Shown piece by piece: positions 8,192 to 17,858 of a DNA stretch of 64,000 nt; position 1 is the stretch's first letter; each line of letters begins with the position of its first letter. The DNA is from Demequina rhizosphaerae (GTDB lineage Bacteria; Actinomycetota; Actinomycetes; Actinomycetales; Demequinaceae): NCBI RefSeq assembly GCF_000971255.1, contig NZ_BBMC01000003.1, positions 434,001 to 498,000 of the forward strand, read 5' to 3'. Under the pieces are notes generated by a model. It saw only the letters and a list, made by a program, of their open reading frames with translations, did no database searches and was not told the origin of the DNA. Position numbers and translations under genes: made by a program.

Positions 8192-9265
8192 TCAGCCCAG
8201 GTGCTCGACGAGCACGTCGAGGAACGCGCCGGGCCGCTCGAGGTGCGGCGAATGCCCGCAGCCGTCGAAGGCCACCTCGCGATACTCGCCGCCGTTCGCG
8301 ACGTAGCGATCGAGCACCGCACGCATCTGCGCGATCATCGGCTGCGCGGGCGCCTCCTCGGCGCCGGGCCAGCCGGGGATCGCCCCCAGCGCGCCCAGGT
8401 GGTTGAGGTCGAACAGCGAGGCGTCGGAGACGATCGCGTCCTCGGTCCCGCGCACCCACAGGATCGGCGGCCGCGCCTCCGACTCGGCGATCGCGGACAC
8501 GTCGAACCAGCACGGCGCCATCGTGTTGAGCACGCCGCGGCGCCCGGGGCCGAAGCCCGGCCAGCCCTCGGCCGGTGCCGCGTCGCCGGGGTAGTTGTCC
8601 TCGCCCGTGGCGGTCGTGAGCATCGACTCGACCCAGAGGTCCTCGAGGACGGCGGGCTCCGCCGCGGCCGCCACGTACGCGGTGCGGAACACCGAGCGGG
8701 GCGACACCGGCTGGTCCGCGGTGCGGTCCCCCGCGGCCAGGGCCGCCACGAACGCCGGGTTCGCGCCCCCGCCGCCGGTGCCGGCGCAGTCCTCCCGCAA
8801 CAGACGCCCCTCCGCACCGGCCGTGCCGCCGAAGCCGTACGGCGACACGGGAGCCACCAGGGTGAGCCCCGCGACCAGCTCGGGACGGTCGAGCAGCAGC
8901 TGCATCGCGACGCCGCCGCCCATCGACCAGCCGACCACCTCGACGGGGCCGGTGCCGAGCTCGTCGAGCACCGAGGCGACGTCGTCGGAGAAGTCCCGCA
9001 CCCCGCGGGTCGCGTCGACGGGCAGCGTCTCCGAGGCGCCGAAGCCACGCAGGTCGATGGCGAGCGCCCGCACGTCGGCCGGCAGGCCGAGCATCGTGGG
9101 CTGCCAGAACAGCGACGACGACACGTTGCCGTGCACGAACGCGACGGTCCGGCGCGGCGCGGCGGCCTCCCGCTCGAGCACGTGGGCGGCGAGCCGCGGC
9201 GTGCGCACGATGCGCGACGTCACCCCCTCCATCGGCGCGGTGCGCTCCTCCTGCGTGGCGGTCAT
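8192..9265 (-). CDS. Alpha/beta hydrolase
   Basis: 357 residues; ATG start overlaps the stop of the preceding hydrolase (ATGA). Alpha/beta-hydrolase fold: oxyanion segment FVHGNVSSSLFW (about residue 42), nucleophile elbow VGWSMGGG with Ser in GWSMG (about residue 110), and C-terminal histidine in FDGCGHSPHLERP (about residue 335). It probably cleaves an ester, lactone or C-C bond; the substrate cannot be read from sequence. Last gene of the ten-gene Liv/CoA-ligase operon, which suggests that it processes the imported compound. Confidence 0.8.
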   Translation of the reverse strand: MTATQEERTAPMEGVTSRIVRTPRLAAHVLEREAAAPRRTVAFVHGNVSSSLFWQPTMLGLPADVRALAIDLRGFGASETLPVDATRGVRDFSDDVASVLDELGTGPVEVVGWSMGGGVAMQLLLDRPELVAGLTLVAPVSPYGFGGTAGAEGRLLREDCAGTGGGGANPAFVAALAAGDRTADQPVSPRSVFRTAYVAAAAEPAVLEDLWVESMLTTATGEDNYPGDAAPAEGWPGFGPGRRGVLNTMAPCWFDVSAIAESEARPPILWVRGTEDAIVSDASLFDLNHLGALGAIPGWPGAEEAPAQPMIAQMRAVLDRYVANGGEYREVAFDGCGHSPHLERPGAFLDVLVEHLG

Positions 9266-10167
9266 GCGGTGCTCCTCTCCCCTGCCAGGGCGACGGCCAC
9301 CGTGGGGGCGACGGCGTCGGCGCCCTCCGGGGACATCACCAGCGTGTAATGGTTGACCCCTTCGACCCGCACGTGCCGGATCGCCGGCAGGTCCGCGAGC
9401 ATGCTCGCGAGCCGCGACTCCTCGTACAGGCCCGGCACCTCGTCGCGCAGGCCGCGCGGCGCGGTCATGAGCAGCGTCGGCGTGTCGAGCGCGGCGAGCG
9501 CCTCGCGCAGCGCCGATCCGGTGTTGAGGTCGATCGTGTCGTCGACCGTGGTCGCGTAGCTGGTGGCGGGCCGCAGCCCGCCGTTGTCCGGCACCAGGTC
9601 GTACGCGAAGTACGCCTCGAGCTCCCGCGTCCAGTGCCGCGCGAAGGCCGGGTGCTCGCGCCAGAAGTCCAGATAGGCGTCGACGTCCGCGAAGCGCATC
9701 GACAGCCGCGCGGCGGTAGGCCCGAGGATCGCGGCGACGGTGTCCTCCGCGGAGAGCCCCTCCGGCACGGCGAGCGGCAGCCCCCCGTCGAGCAGGACCA
9801 GGCTCGTCACCCGTTCCGGGGCACGATGCGCGAGCACCACCGCGACGAACGCGCCCATCGAGTGGCCCACGACGGGCACCGCGTCGAGCCCGAACGCGTC
9901 GAGGACGGCGACGAGGTCCCGCGCGTGCGCCTCCATGCCCGCCGGGCCGCGCACCGCGTGGCTGCCGCCGCGCCCGCGCAGGTCCGGCGCGATCAGCCGC
10001 ATGCCCGGCAGCCGCCGCGCGAGGTGCGTGAAGGCGAGGTGCGAGCTGGTGACGCCGTGCACGAGCAGCGCCGTGCCGGAGACCTCCCCCGCCGGCTCCC
10101 ACACGCCGACCGCGAGGTCGCCGCCGTCGACCGGCACCGTGATGCGCCGGTAGCCCGGGGTGCTCAT
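9262..10167 (-). CDS. Alpha/beta hydrolase
   Basis: 301 residues, overlapping both neighbours by four bases. Motifs: LLVHGVTSSHLAF near residue 35, nucleophile elbow VVGHSMGAFVA near residue 100 and a late histidine in VEGVNHYTLVM. Core and cap spacing resemble lactonase or haloperoxidase-like esterases. Two paralogous hydrolases in tandem within one catabolic operon suggest sequential hydrolysis or different ester chain lengths; this is inference. Confidence 0.8.
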   Translation of the reverse strand: MSTPGYRRITVPVDGGDLAVGVWEPAGEVSGTALLVHGVTSSHLAFTHLARRLPGMRLIAPDLRGRGGSHAVRGPAGMEAHARDLVAVLDAFGLDAVPVVGHSMGAFVAVVLAHRAPERVTSLVLLDGGLPLAVPEGLSAEDTVAAILGPTAARLSMRFADVDAYLDFWREHPAFARHWTRELEAYFAYDLVPDNGGLRPATSYATTVDDTIDLNTGSALREALAALDTPTLLMTAPRGLRDEVPGLYEESRLASMLADLPAIRHVRVEGVNHYTLVMSPEGADAVAPTVAVALAGERSTA

Positions 10168-10913
10168 CGCGCCGTCCAGCCGCCGTCGATCGTGTACGAG
10201 GCGCCAGTCGCCATGCCGGCGGCGTCCGACGTGAGCCAGCCGACGAGCGACGCCACCTCCTCCGGCTCGACGAGCCGCTTGACCGCCGTCTCGGTCAGCA
10301 TCACCTTTTCGACGACCTCGTCCTCGGGGATGCCGTGCACCCGGGCCTGGTCGGCGATCTGCTTCTCGACCAGCGGAGTGCGCACGTACGCGGGGTTGAT
10401 GCAGTTGCTCGTCACGCCGTGGGGACCGCCCTCGAGCGCCGTCACCTTGGACAGCCCCTCGAGCCCGTGCTTGGCGGACACGTACGCCGACTTGTACGCG
10501 GAGGCGCGCAGGCCGTGGACCGACGAGATGTTGACGATGCGCCCCCAGCCGCGTCCGTACATGTGCGGCAGCGACGCCCTGATGAGCAGGAACGGCGAGA
10601 TCAGCATGATGTCGTGGAGCAGGCGGAACGCGTCGGGGTCGAACTCGTCGACCGGCGACACCCGCTGCAGGCCCGCGTTGTTGACGAGCACGTCGACGTC
10701 GAGCTCGAGCGCGTCGAGGTCGCGGGTGCGGGACAGGTCGACGTGCCACGCCTCGCCGCCGATCTCGGCGGCCGCCGCCTCCGCGGCCTCCGCGTTGATG
10801 TCCGCGACGACGACGCGCGCGCCGCGCCCGGCGAGCTCCCTCGCGCACGCGAGGCCGATGCCGCTCGCGCCGCCGGTCACCAGGGCCTTGCGCCCCTCGA
10901 GATCGGTCGTCAT
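10164..10913 (-). CDS. Short-chain dehydrogenase, 3-hydroxybutyrate dehydrogenase-like
   Basis: 249 residues. NAD(P)-binding TGGASGIG near residue 13, NNAG near residue 85, and the catalytic triad Ser (NISSVHG), Tyr and Lys (YVSAKHG). The downstream NPAYVRTPLVEKQI and the C-terminal TGASYTIDGGWTAR match bacterial D-3-hydroxybutyrate dehydrogenase, which oxidises 3-hydroxybutyrate to acetoacetate with NAD+. Length is close to the usual 255-260 aa. ATG 10913 shares one base with the TetR stop (TGATG). Together with the CoA ligase it could feed acetoacetyl-CoA into central metabolism; related SDR substrates remain possible. Confidence 0.75.
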   Translation of the reverse strand: MTTDLEGRKALVTGGASGIGLACARELAGRGARVVVADINAEAAEAAAAEIGGEAWHVDLSRTRDLDALELDVDVLVNNAGLQRVSPVDEFDPDAFRLLHDIMLISPFLLIRASLPHMYGRGWGRIVNISSVHGLRASAYKSAYVSAKHGLEGLSKVTALEGGPHGVTSNCINPAYVRTPLVEKQIADQARVHGIPEDEVVEKVMLTETAVKRLVEPEEVASLVGWLTSDAAGMATGASYTIDGGWTAR

Positions 10914-11560
10914 CACCCATCCTCCCCGGCGGTGAGCGCGTTGCGCACCACCCTCATCACGGACTCGAACACGTCGTCGGGCAGCCGCGGCGCGCCCTCC
11001 TCGGTGCGCTCCCACAGCAGGTAGCGCATCCCGATGAGCTCGCCGATGCCCATGAGCGTCCACGCGGTCACCTCGGGGTCGAGGCCCGCGTCGACGTCCC
11101 CGTCGGCCTGCGCCCGGCGCAGGCCGTCCTCGTACCCGGCGACGATGCGCTGGTAGTGCTCCCGCATCGTCCCCGGCGAGACGTACTCCGCCTCGCGCAC
11201 CACGCGGTAGAGCGCGGGGTGCTCCGAGGTGAAGCGGAAGAAGCCCGCGAAGCCGGCCCGCTCGGCCTCCATGCGGGACGATGCGCCGGCCATCTCCTCG
11301 CTCATCGCGTGGCGGACCCGGCGGTTGAGGTCGAGGACGAGTGCCTCGAAGATCGCCTGCTTGGAGTCGAAGTAGAGGTAGAAGGTGCCGAGCCCGATGC
11401 CCGCGCGCTCGGTGATCTTGACGATCGACGCGTCGTGGTAGCCCTGGTCGGCGAAGACGTGCTCGGCGGCCTCGAGCAGGCGACCGCGCGTCTTCTCGCC
11501 GCGCTTGGTGAGCGGCTTGCCCGACGTCGACGTGGGCTCCTCGATCTCATCCACGCTCAC
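10913..11560 (-). CDS. TetR/AcrR-family regulator
   Basis: 215 residues with an N-terminal TetR helix-turn-helix (about residues 25-70; GYHDASIVKITERAGIGLGT, then FYLYFDSKQAIFEAL) and a variable ligand-binding domain. GTG start; the first 14 bases overlap the end of the CoA-ligase gene. Being inside the operon, it is a natural candidate to bind the palindrome at 17859-17878 over the operon start site and to sense a pathway intermediate, perhaps an acyl-CoA (inference). It contains two copies of the dispersed decamer. Confidence 0.85.
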   Translation of the reverse strand: MSVDEIEEPTSTSGKPLTKRGEKTRGRLLEAAEHVFADQGYHDASIVKITERAGIGLGTFYLYFDSKQAIFEALVLDLNRRVRHAMSEEMAGASSRMEAERAGFAGFFRFTSEHPALYRVVREAEYVSPGTMREHYQRIVAGYEDGLRRAQADGDVDAGLDPEVTAWTLMGIGELIGMRYLLWERTEEGAPRLPDDVFESVMRVVRNALTAGEDG

Positions 11561-13097
11561 GGGTCACCTCCTCCGCCATCCGCGCCGCGCGGTCCCTGAG
11601 GACGGCGCGCCGCACCTTCTGCGAGCCGGTGCGCGGCAGCTCGTCGACGAGCGCGATCCGCACGGGCACCTTGAAGCCCGCGAGGTGCGTGCGGGCGTGC
11701 GCGAGCAGCTCGTCCTCGGACACCAGCGCGTCGCTCCGCGGCTCGACGAACGCGACGCCCCGCTCGCCCCATACCGGGTCGGGGACGCCCACGACGGCGG
11801 CGGCCGCGACGAGCGGATGCCGCTCGAGGGCCCGCTCGACCTCCGCGGGCGCGACGTTCTCGCCACCCGAGATGTAGATGTCCTTGAGCCGGTCCACCAC
11901 GCGGTAGACGCCGTCGGCGTCGCGGGCCGCGAGGTCGCCGGTCCGCAGCCAGCCGGAGTCGAACGCGCGGGCGGTCGCGTCGGGATCGCCGAGGTAGCCG
12001 GCGAACACGCTCGGGCCGCGCACCTGCAGCTCGCCGGTCGCCGGGCCGTCGAGGACGAGCCCGGTGTCGGGGTCGACGAGCCGCACCTCGACGTGCGGGT
12101 ACGGCCGGCCCACCGCTCCGGGGCCCGCGGCGGGCTCGCCGGCCGGCAGGCACAGCACGTTGGGGCCGGCCTCGGTGAGGCCGTAGCCCGCGGTGAGCGC
12201 GACGCCCCGCGCGTCCCACGCGGCGAGCAGCTCGGGGTCCGCGGTCGCGCCGCCGACCACGGCGAGCCGCAGCGAGGACACGTCCGCGGCCTGCCAGCCC
12301 GGGTCGTCCGCGAGCAGCCGGTACTGCGTCGGCACGCCCATGGCGCACGTGACGCGGCGCTCCGCGATGAGGCGCAGCACGCGGGACGGCTGGAACGTGC
12401 TCTCGAGGACCACGGTCGCGCCGCGCCACCACGCGAGCAGCGGCTGCACGTTCCACGCCGCGACGTGGAACTGCGGCAGCATCGCGAGCACGACGTCGTC
12501 CTCGTGGACGGGCAGCGCCCCGGCCAGCGCGAGGTTGTTCCAGAAGCAGCCCTCGTGGGTGAGGATCGCGCCCTTGGGCTCGGCCTCCGAGCCGGACGTG
12601 TAGACGATGAGCAGCGCGTCGCCGTCGCGCACCGCGCGGGGCGCGGTGTCCCGGCCGGAGTCCGGCACGCGCGCCTCGAGGCCGGCGCTGCCGAGCGTCG
12701 CGACCGGCGGGGCCGCGCCGTCCCACGCCGCCGCGGTCATCGCCTCCGCGACCAGCGTCGAGTGCTCGTCGTCGACCGCGACGATCGCGGGCCGCGTCCG
12801 CACGAGCAGCGCCGCCAGCTCGGCCGCCGTGAGCCGCCACGACAGCGGCACGAACGCGACGCCCGCGAGGGCGCAGCCGAAGAACAGCACGACGTGGTCC
12901 GCGGAGCTCGCCGACACCGTCGCGATGCGGTCGCCGGGACCGTATCCCGCGTCCCGCAGCCGCGAGGCGAGCGCGCCCGCGCGGTCGGCGAGCGTGCGGT
13001 AGTCGACGGTGAGGCCGCGGTCGTCGATCGCGATGCGCTCGGGCGAGCGCGCGGCCCGGTCGACCAGCCAGCGTCCGACGGTGTGCGAGGCGGTCAC
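11547..13097 (-). CDS. AMP-forming acyl-CoA ligase
   Basis: 516 residues of the ANL superfamily. AMP-binding P-loop LIVYTSGSEAEPKGA near residue 165, motif GYGLTEAG near residue 300, TGDLAARDADG near residue 385, and the C-terminal catalytic Lys region PRTGSQKVRR. It activates a carboxylate to acyl-AMP and then the CoA thioester. GTG start overlaps the livM stop (GTGA). Lying between the importer and the dehydrogenase/hydrolases, it probably activates the imported acid; chain length or aromaticity cannot be decided. Confidence 0.85.
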   Translation of the reverse strand: MTASHTVGRWLVDRAARSPERIAIDDRGLTVDYRTLADRAGALASRLRDAGYGPGDRIATVSASSADHVVLFFGCALAGVAFVPLSWRLTAAELAALLVRTRPAIVAVDDEHSTLVAEAMTAAAWDGAAPPVATLGSAGLEARVPDSGRDTAPRAVRDGDALLIVYTSGSEAEPKGAILTHEGCFWNNLALAGALPVHEDDVVLAMLPQFHVAAWNVQPLLAWWRGATVVLESTFQPSRVLRLIAERRVTCAMGVPTQYRLLADDPGWQAADVSSLRLAVVGGATADPELLAAWDARGVALTAGYGLTEAGPNVLCLPAGEPAAGPGAVGRPYPHVEVRLVDPDTGLVLDGPATGELQVRGPSVFAGYLGDPDATARAFDSGWLRTGDLAARDADGVYRVVDRLKDIYISGGENVAPAEVERALERHPLVAAAAVVGVPDPVWGERGVAFVEPRSDALVSEDELLAHARTHLAGFKVPVRIALVDELPRTGSQKVRRAVLRDRAARMAEEVTRERG

Positions 13098-14245
13098 GAG
13101 CGCGACTCCTGCCCCGCCGTCTCGAGCACCTGCTCGGCGCCCTCGATCCGCCCGGCCGGCGCATCGTCCGACATCTCCGGCTCCCCGTGCGCGCTGCCGG
13201 CGCGGCGCCGGCGCACCCACGAGTCGACCGTGCCGGCGATGCCGCCCGGCAGGAACATCACGACGAGGATGAACAGCGCGCCGAGGATGAACAGCGGCTC
13301 CGACAGCGGCACCCGCAGCACCGACGGCAGCGACTCGATCATGTCGGAGCCGGCGAGCACCGTGAGGCGCTGGTCGAGGATCGTGTAGACCACACCGCCC
13401 ACGATCGCACCCCACCGGTAGCCCACGCCGCCCAGCACCACGATGACGAGCACCGTGATGGTGAGGTCCGCCGACACCGAGCGCGGCACGGTCCCCGACT
13501 GCAGCAGCATGTAGGCCACGCCGACGAGCGACGCGCACAGCGCGGCGATGACGAAGACGAGCAGCCGGGCGCGGGCGGGCTCGAGCCCCAGCACCTTGAC
13601 GCGGAGCTCGTTCTCGCGGGTCGCGCGGGCCAGGTGGCCCAAGCGCGAGCGGTCGACCCACACCGCGACCAGGTAGACGACCACCAGCACGGCCAGCGTC
13701 GCCCAGTAGAGGTTGCGCGTGTTGACGACGCCGACCAGGAGGTCCGGCACGCCGTCGGTGTTGAGGCTGAGCCCCTCCTCGCCGCCGGTCACCGACGAGT
13801 TGCGGCGCACGAGCACCGAGCCGGCCTGCGCGAACGCGAGCGTCACCATCGCGAACGGGATGCCGGACACGCGCATCGACACCGCACCCGTGACGAAGGC
13901 GATGACGAGGCCGCCGACGAGGGCGACGATGACCCCGGGCCACAGCGGCACGCCGAGGTTCTCGAGGCCGATGCCGAGCCCGTACGCGCCGGCGCCGAAG
14001 TACAGCGCGTGGCCGAAGGACAGCATGCCCGCGGTGCCCAGCAGCATGTTGTAGCTGAGGGCCAGCGCCGCGAAGATCATCGCGAGCGACAGCAGCGCGA
14101 GCGTGCCCGGCTGGTACGTCGGCGTCGGGAGGACGCCCGGGACGGAGATGTTGAGCAGCGGCAGGCACGCCATGAGGATGACGAGACCCACGCCCACGAC
14201 GAGCGGGACGGGGATGCGGCGCGCGGCCGCGACGGCGGCGGTCAT
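13094..14245 (-). CDS. livM: Branched-chain amino acid-type ABC permease LivM
   Basis: 383 residues with about ten hydrophobic segments and the LivM signature near residues 65-90 (LALSYNMLLGTAGMLSFGHA). Forms the transmembrane channel with LivH. The C-terminal 50 residues are a charged cytoplasmic tail with RRRR and an acidic stretch, longer than usual. Start ATG overlaps the livH stop. Liv-type importers carry branched-chain amino acids but also aromatic acids, amides and short acids; the adjacent CoA ligase points to a carboxylic acid. Confidence 0.85.
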   Translation of the reverse strand: MTAAVAAARRIPVPLVVGVGLVILMACLPLLNISVPGVLPTPTYQPGTLALLSLAMIFAALALSYNMLLGTAGMLSFGHALYFGAGAYGLGIGLENLGVPLWPGVIVALVGGLVIAFVTGAVSMRVSGIPFAMVTLAFAQAGSVLVRRNSSVTGGEEGLSLNTDGVPDLLVGVVNTRNLYWATLAVLVVVYLVAVWVDRSRLGHLARATRENELRVKVLGLEPARARLLVFVIAALCASLVGVAYMLLQSGTVPRSVSADLTITVLVIVVLGGVGYRWGAIVGGVVYTILDQRLTVLAGSDMIESLPSVLRVPLSEPLFILGALFILVVMFLPGGIAGTVDSWVRRRRAGSAHGEPEMSDDAPAGRIEGAEQVLETAGQESRS

Positions 14246-15120
14246 GCGAACCTCCTTCCGAGCAGTCCGGACGGTCGCACGAGCAGCACGCCCGCGAGGG
14301 CCACGACGACGATGATGTCGCCCGTGCCGCCCATGTAGTAGTTGGCGAACTGCTGCAGCACGGCGACCATCACGGAAGCGATCGCGGCGCCGGGCAGCGA
14401 GCCGAGCCCGCCGATCACGGTGACGATGAACGCGAAGATCAGCAGCGTCGAGCCGAGGTGCGCCGACACGTAGCCGGTGTAGTGCGCCGCGAGCACGCCG
14501 CCCACGCCGGCGGCCGACCCGCCGATCGCGAAGACGAGCAGGAACGCGGTGCGGACGTCGATGCCGAGCGCCGTCACCATGGCGCGGTTCTCGACGCCGG
14601 CGCGGATGATCGTGCCGAAGCGCGTGTAGCGCAGGAACACGACGAGCGAGATGAGCAGCGCGGTGGCGGCCGCCATGAGCACCCAGTAGGTGTTGGGCAC
14701 CTGCGCGCCGAGCACCCCGGTGGTCTCCCGCATCCACGCGGGTGCCTGGATGTAGATGGGGTCGGACCCCCAGATCCCCTCGTAGAGCGCGACCGCGGCG
14801 AACGCGAGGCCCACGGTGACCAGTACCTGCTCGATGTGCCGCTCGTACAGCGGCCGGATGAGCGCGAGCTCGGTGAGCGCCGCGACGCCGGCGCCGACGA
14901 GGCCGCCGACGAGGATCGACACCGCGAAGGCCCACCAGGAGGTCGAGTCGAGGCGGCGCGCCACCTCGAAGCCCATGAACGCGCCGAGCGTGAGGAACGC
15001 GCCGTGCGCGAAGTTGAGGACGTGCATGAGGCCGTAGATGAGGCTGAGGCCCGAGGCGACCAGGAAGTACAGCGCGCCGAGGCCGATGCCGGTGAGGAGG
15101 ACGAGGACGAGCGTGCTCAT
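14242..15120 (-). CDS. livH: Branched-chain amino acid-type ABC permease LivH
   Basis: 292 residues, about eight hydrophobic segments, with the LivH signature LIYGLMHVLNFAHGAF near residues 28-43 and GGLGSLPGAAIAS near residue 240. It pairs with LivM. Start ATG overlaps the livF stop by four bases. Second-to-last of the core transporter genes in the order SBP-livG-livF-livH-livM. Confidence 0.85.
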   Translation of the reverse strand: MSTLVLVLLTGIGLGALYFLVASGLSLIYGLMHVLNFAHGAFLTLGAFMGFEVARRLDSTSWWAFAVSILVGGLVGAGVAALTELALIRPLYERHIEQVLVTVGLAFAAVALYEGIWGSDPIYIQAPAWMRETTGVLGAQVPNTYWVLMAAATALLISLVVFLRYTRFGTIIRAGVENRAMVTALGIDVRTAFLLVFAIGGSAAGVGGVLAAHYTGYVSAHLGSTLLIFAFIVTVIGGLGSLPGAAIASVMVAVLQQFANYYMGGTGDIIVVVALAGVLLVRPSGLLGRRFA

Positions 15121-15836
15121 CGGGTGCCTCCCGTCGCGGGGGCCACGCCGACGCCCAGGAGGCGGTGCGTGAGCTCCTCGTCGCCGAGGATGTCCGCCGC
15201 GCGTCCGGTGTGGACCACGCGGCCGCCGCTGATGACGATCGCGTCCGTCGCGAGGCGGCGGACCACGTCGAGGTTCTGCTCGACCAGCAGGATGGGCACG
15301 GTGGCGGACGCCTCCTCGAGCGCGTCGGCGACCTGGTCGACGATGAGGGGTGCGAGGCCCTTGGTCGGCTCGTCGACGAGGAGCAGCCGGTTGTCGTTGA
15401 TGAGCGCGCGGGCGAGCGACACCATCTGCTGCTGCCCGCCGGACAGCGTGCCGGCCATCTGGCGGCGGCGCTGGACGAGGTCGGGGAACAGCGCGTCGAC
15501 GAGCTCGCGGCGCGGCTTGCGCTGGCGCACGGCCAGCTGGAGGTTCTCCTCCACGGTGAGGCTGCCGAAGACCTCGCGGTCCTCCGGCACGTAGCCGACG
15601 CCCTGGCGGACGATGCGGTGGGTGCGCAGGCCGTCGATCCGCTCCCCCGCGAGGCGCACCTCGCCGGAGCGGTCGATGAGGCCCAGGATGGCGCGCAGCG
15701 TGGAGGTCTTGCCGACGCCGTTGCGGCCGAGGACCGCGGTGATGCCGGTGGACGGGACGGTGAAGGACACGTCCTCGACGACCTGCTGGCCGTTGATCGA
15801 GCCGTGGAGGCCCTCGACCTCGAGGATGGTGCTCAT
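15117..15836 (-). CDS. livF: ABC transporter ATPase LivF
   Basis: 239 residues, normal for LivF. Walker A GRNGVGKTS near residue 37, Q-loop region GVGYVPEDREVF, signature LSGGQQQM near residue 130, Walker B LLLVDEPT followed by KGLAPLIVD, and H-loop replaced by Gln in LLVEQNLD as is usual for LivF. Energises import through LivHM. Four-base overlap with livG. Carries one decamer copy read as Arg-Ile-Val. Confidence 0.9.
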   Translation of the reverse strand: MSTILEVEGLHGSINGQQVVEDVSFTVPSTGITAVLGRNGVGKTSTLRAILGLIDRSGEVRLAGERIDGLRTHRIVRQGVGYVPEDREVFGSLTVEENLQLAVRQRKPRRELVDALFPDLVQRRRQMAGTLSGGQQQMVSLARALINDNRLLLVDEPTKGLAPLIVDQVADALEEASATVPILLVEQNLDVVRRLATDAIVISGGRVVHTGRAADILGDEELTHRLLGVGVAPATGGTR

Positions 15837-16597
15837 GCGGCGCTCCCCAGGTAGGCGGCCTGGACCCGGGGGTCGGCCATGATCCGTTCCGGCGTGTCGA
15901 AGGCGACGATGCGGCCCGCCACCAGGACGGCGACCCGCTCCACGAGGCCCATGAGGACCTCGAGGTGGTGCTCGACCATGAGGACCGTGCAGCCCTTGAC
16001 CTGGTGGAGGTCGCGGATCCGCTCGACCAGGCCGGGGACGTCGCCGGAGCCGACGCCCGCCATGGGCTCGTCGAGGAGGACGAGCCGTGCGTCGGTCGCG
16101 AGCAGCACGGCGATCTCGAGCTTGCGCTTGTCGCCGTGGGAGATGTCCCCGGCCGGGACGTGCGCACGATGCTCGAGCCCCACCTGCGCGAGGGCGTCGC
16201 GTGCGGCGGCGGTCGCCGCATCGTCCCCGCGCGGGAAGCGCAGGAGCGAGTAGCTGCCGCCGCGGGAGGCCTGGGCGGCCACCCGGACGTTCTCGAGCAC
16301 GCTCAGCCGGGGGAAGTTGCTCGAGGTCTGGAAGGTGCGACCGAGTCCCGCCCGCGCCCTCGCGGGGACGCTGGTCCCCGTGATGTCGCGGTCGTCCATC
16401 AGCACGCGGCCCGACGTGGGCGTCACCACCCCGGAGATCGCGTTGAAGAGCGTCGTCTTGCCGGCCCCGTTGGGGCCGATGACGCCGACGAGCGAGCCGG
16501 GCGGGATGTCGAGGTCGATGCCGTCGAGGATGGTGGCGCCGCCGATCTTGAGGCCGAGGCCCTCGATGCGGAGCGCGGACGGGACTGCGGTGCTCAT
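15833..16597 (-). CDS. livG: ABC transporter ATPase LivG
   Basis: 254 residues. Walker A GPNGAGKTT near residue 40, LivG-type insert RTFQTSSNFPRLSVLENV, signature region DISHGDKRKLEIA, Walker B LVLLDEPMAGV and H-loop VEHHLEV. It lacks the canonical LSGGQ, having SHGDKR as in other LivG proteins. Starts eight bases after the stop of the binding-protein gene. Confidence 0.9.
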   Translation of the reverse strand: MSTAVPSALRIEGLGLKIGGATILDGIDLDIPPGSLVGVIGPNGAGKTTLFNAISGVVTPTSGRVLMDDRDITGTSVPARARAGLGRTFQTSSNFPRLSVLENVRVAAQASRGGSYSLLRFPRGDDAATAAARDALAQVGLEHRAHVPAGDISHGDKRKLEIAVLLATDARLVLLDEPMAGVGSGDVPGLVERIRDLHQVKGCTVLMVEHHLEVLMGLVERVAVLVAGRIVAFDTPERIMADPRVQAAYLGSAA

Positions 16598-16605
16598 GCG
16601 TCCGG

Positions 16606-17826
16606 TTACTCCGCCTCGGCCGGCGCCACGTCGGCCGCCGGGACGGTCGCGACGAGCTCGGGCGAGTAGGAGTCGCCGTCGGCGACGAGCTTCACCTGGT
16701 ACATGTCCTGGAGGAGCGCGTGGTCGCCCTCACGGACGGTGACGGTGCCCTTCGGGCCCTCGAACGAGTACCCCTCGAGCGCTGCGATCATCGCGTCGAC
16801 GTCGCCGGCGCCCTCGGCGATGGCCTGGACCACCATGAGGGCGGCGTTGAAGCCGTCGGGGCTGAACAGGTCGGCGGTGCCGCCCGCGGCCTCGATGTGC
16901 TCGACCATCGCCATGTTGACCTCGTTGTCGGCCGCGCCGGCGAAGTAGTGGTTGAGGAACTTGATCGACTCCGAGGCCTCGCCGTACGCGCCGTAGGTGG
17001 CGACGTCGCCCAGGCCGGTCACCACGGGCACCTCGTCGAGGACGCCCTGCTGGCTCATCGACTGCCACATCGCGCCCGAGGTGGCGCCCGCCCACGCGAC
17101 GAACACGAGGTCCGGCTTCGCGTCGATGACCTGCTGCGCGAAGGTGGTGAACTCGGTGATGTCCTCAGCGACGAGGATCGACGAGACCTCGGCGCCCTGG
17201 CCGCCCAGGATGGCGTCGACGGCGGCGAAGTTGCCCTGGCCGAACGCGGTGTCCTGAGCGAACACGAGCACCTTCTTGCCGTCGACGTCGTCGAGGAACG
17301 ATCCGGCGGTCGCGACGTCCTGCGAGCTCTGGCGGCCCGCGCGGAACGTGTACTCGTTGATGCCGGTGATGGCGTCGGCCGCGGCCGGGCCGGAGATGTA
17401 GAGGACCTTGTTCTGCGCGGCCTGCTCGGCGACCGCGAGGGCCACGCCCGAGGACACCGTGCCGGTGAGGATGTTCACCCCCGAGCCGATGAGCTCCTTG
17501 GCGGCGGTGACGGCCTTGTCGGCGTCGCCCGCGTCGTCGCGGTTCTCGACGACGATGGTGGTGTCGCCCACCATGTTGGTGCCGTCGGTCGCGTAGTCGA
17601 GGCCTGCCTCGAAGCCCGCGAGGAACTGCTCGCCGTAGCCGGCCAGCACTCCCGACTCGCTGGTGATGACGCCGACGGTGACCTCGGTCGCCTGGGACAT
17701 CCCTGACGACGAGGAGGACGAGCTCGACGGCTCGGTGCCGGGAGACTCGGAGGTGGGAGCACAGGCTGCCAGGATGGTGGTCAACGCGGCTACGGCGCCG
17801 ATAAGCGCCGCCTTCTCTTTACGCAT
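16606..17826 (-). CDS. ABC transporter substrate-binding lipoprotein (Liv type)
   Basis: 406 residues. Signal peptide MRKEKAALIGAVAALTTILA with lipobox LAAC (Cys22), followed by an unusual polyserine linker (SSSSSSSSG) and a type I periplasmic-binding-protein fold starting at EVTVGVITSESG. Family features include TGTVSSGVALAVAEQA and FAQDTAFGQGN. It captures the substrate outside the membrane for LivFGHM. First gene of the operon; RBS GAAAGGG precedes the ATG. The sequence resembles aromatic-acid/amide binders as much as amino-acid binders, so the ligand is open. Confidence 0.85.
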   Translation of the reverse strand: MRKEKAALIGAVAALTTILAACAPTSESPGTEPSSSSSSSSGMSQATEVTVGVITSESGVLAGYGEQFLAGFEAGLDYATDGTNMVGDTTIVVENRDDAGDADKAVTAAKELIGSGVNILTGTVSSGVALAVAEQAAQNKVLYISGPAAADAITGINEYTFRAGRQSSQDVATAGSFLDDVDGKKVLVFAQDTAFGQGNFAAVDAILGGQGAEVSSILVAEDITEFTTFAQQVIDAKPDLVFVAWAGATSGAMWQSMSQQGVLDEVPVVTGLGDVATYGAYGEASESIKFLNHYFAGAADNEVNMAMVEHIEAAGGTADLFSPDGFNAALMVVQAIAEGAGDVDAMIAALEGYSFEGPKGTVTVREGDHALLQDMYQVKLVADGDSYSPELVATVPAADVAPAEAE

Positions 17827-17858
17827 GGGGACTGCCCTTTCGCCATTGAAAGTTGCGT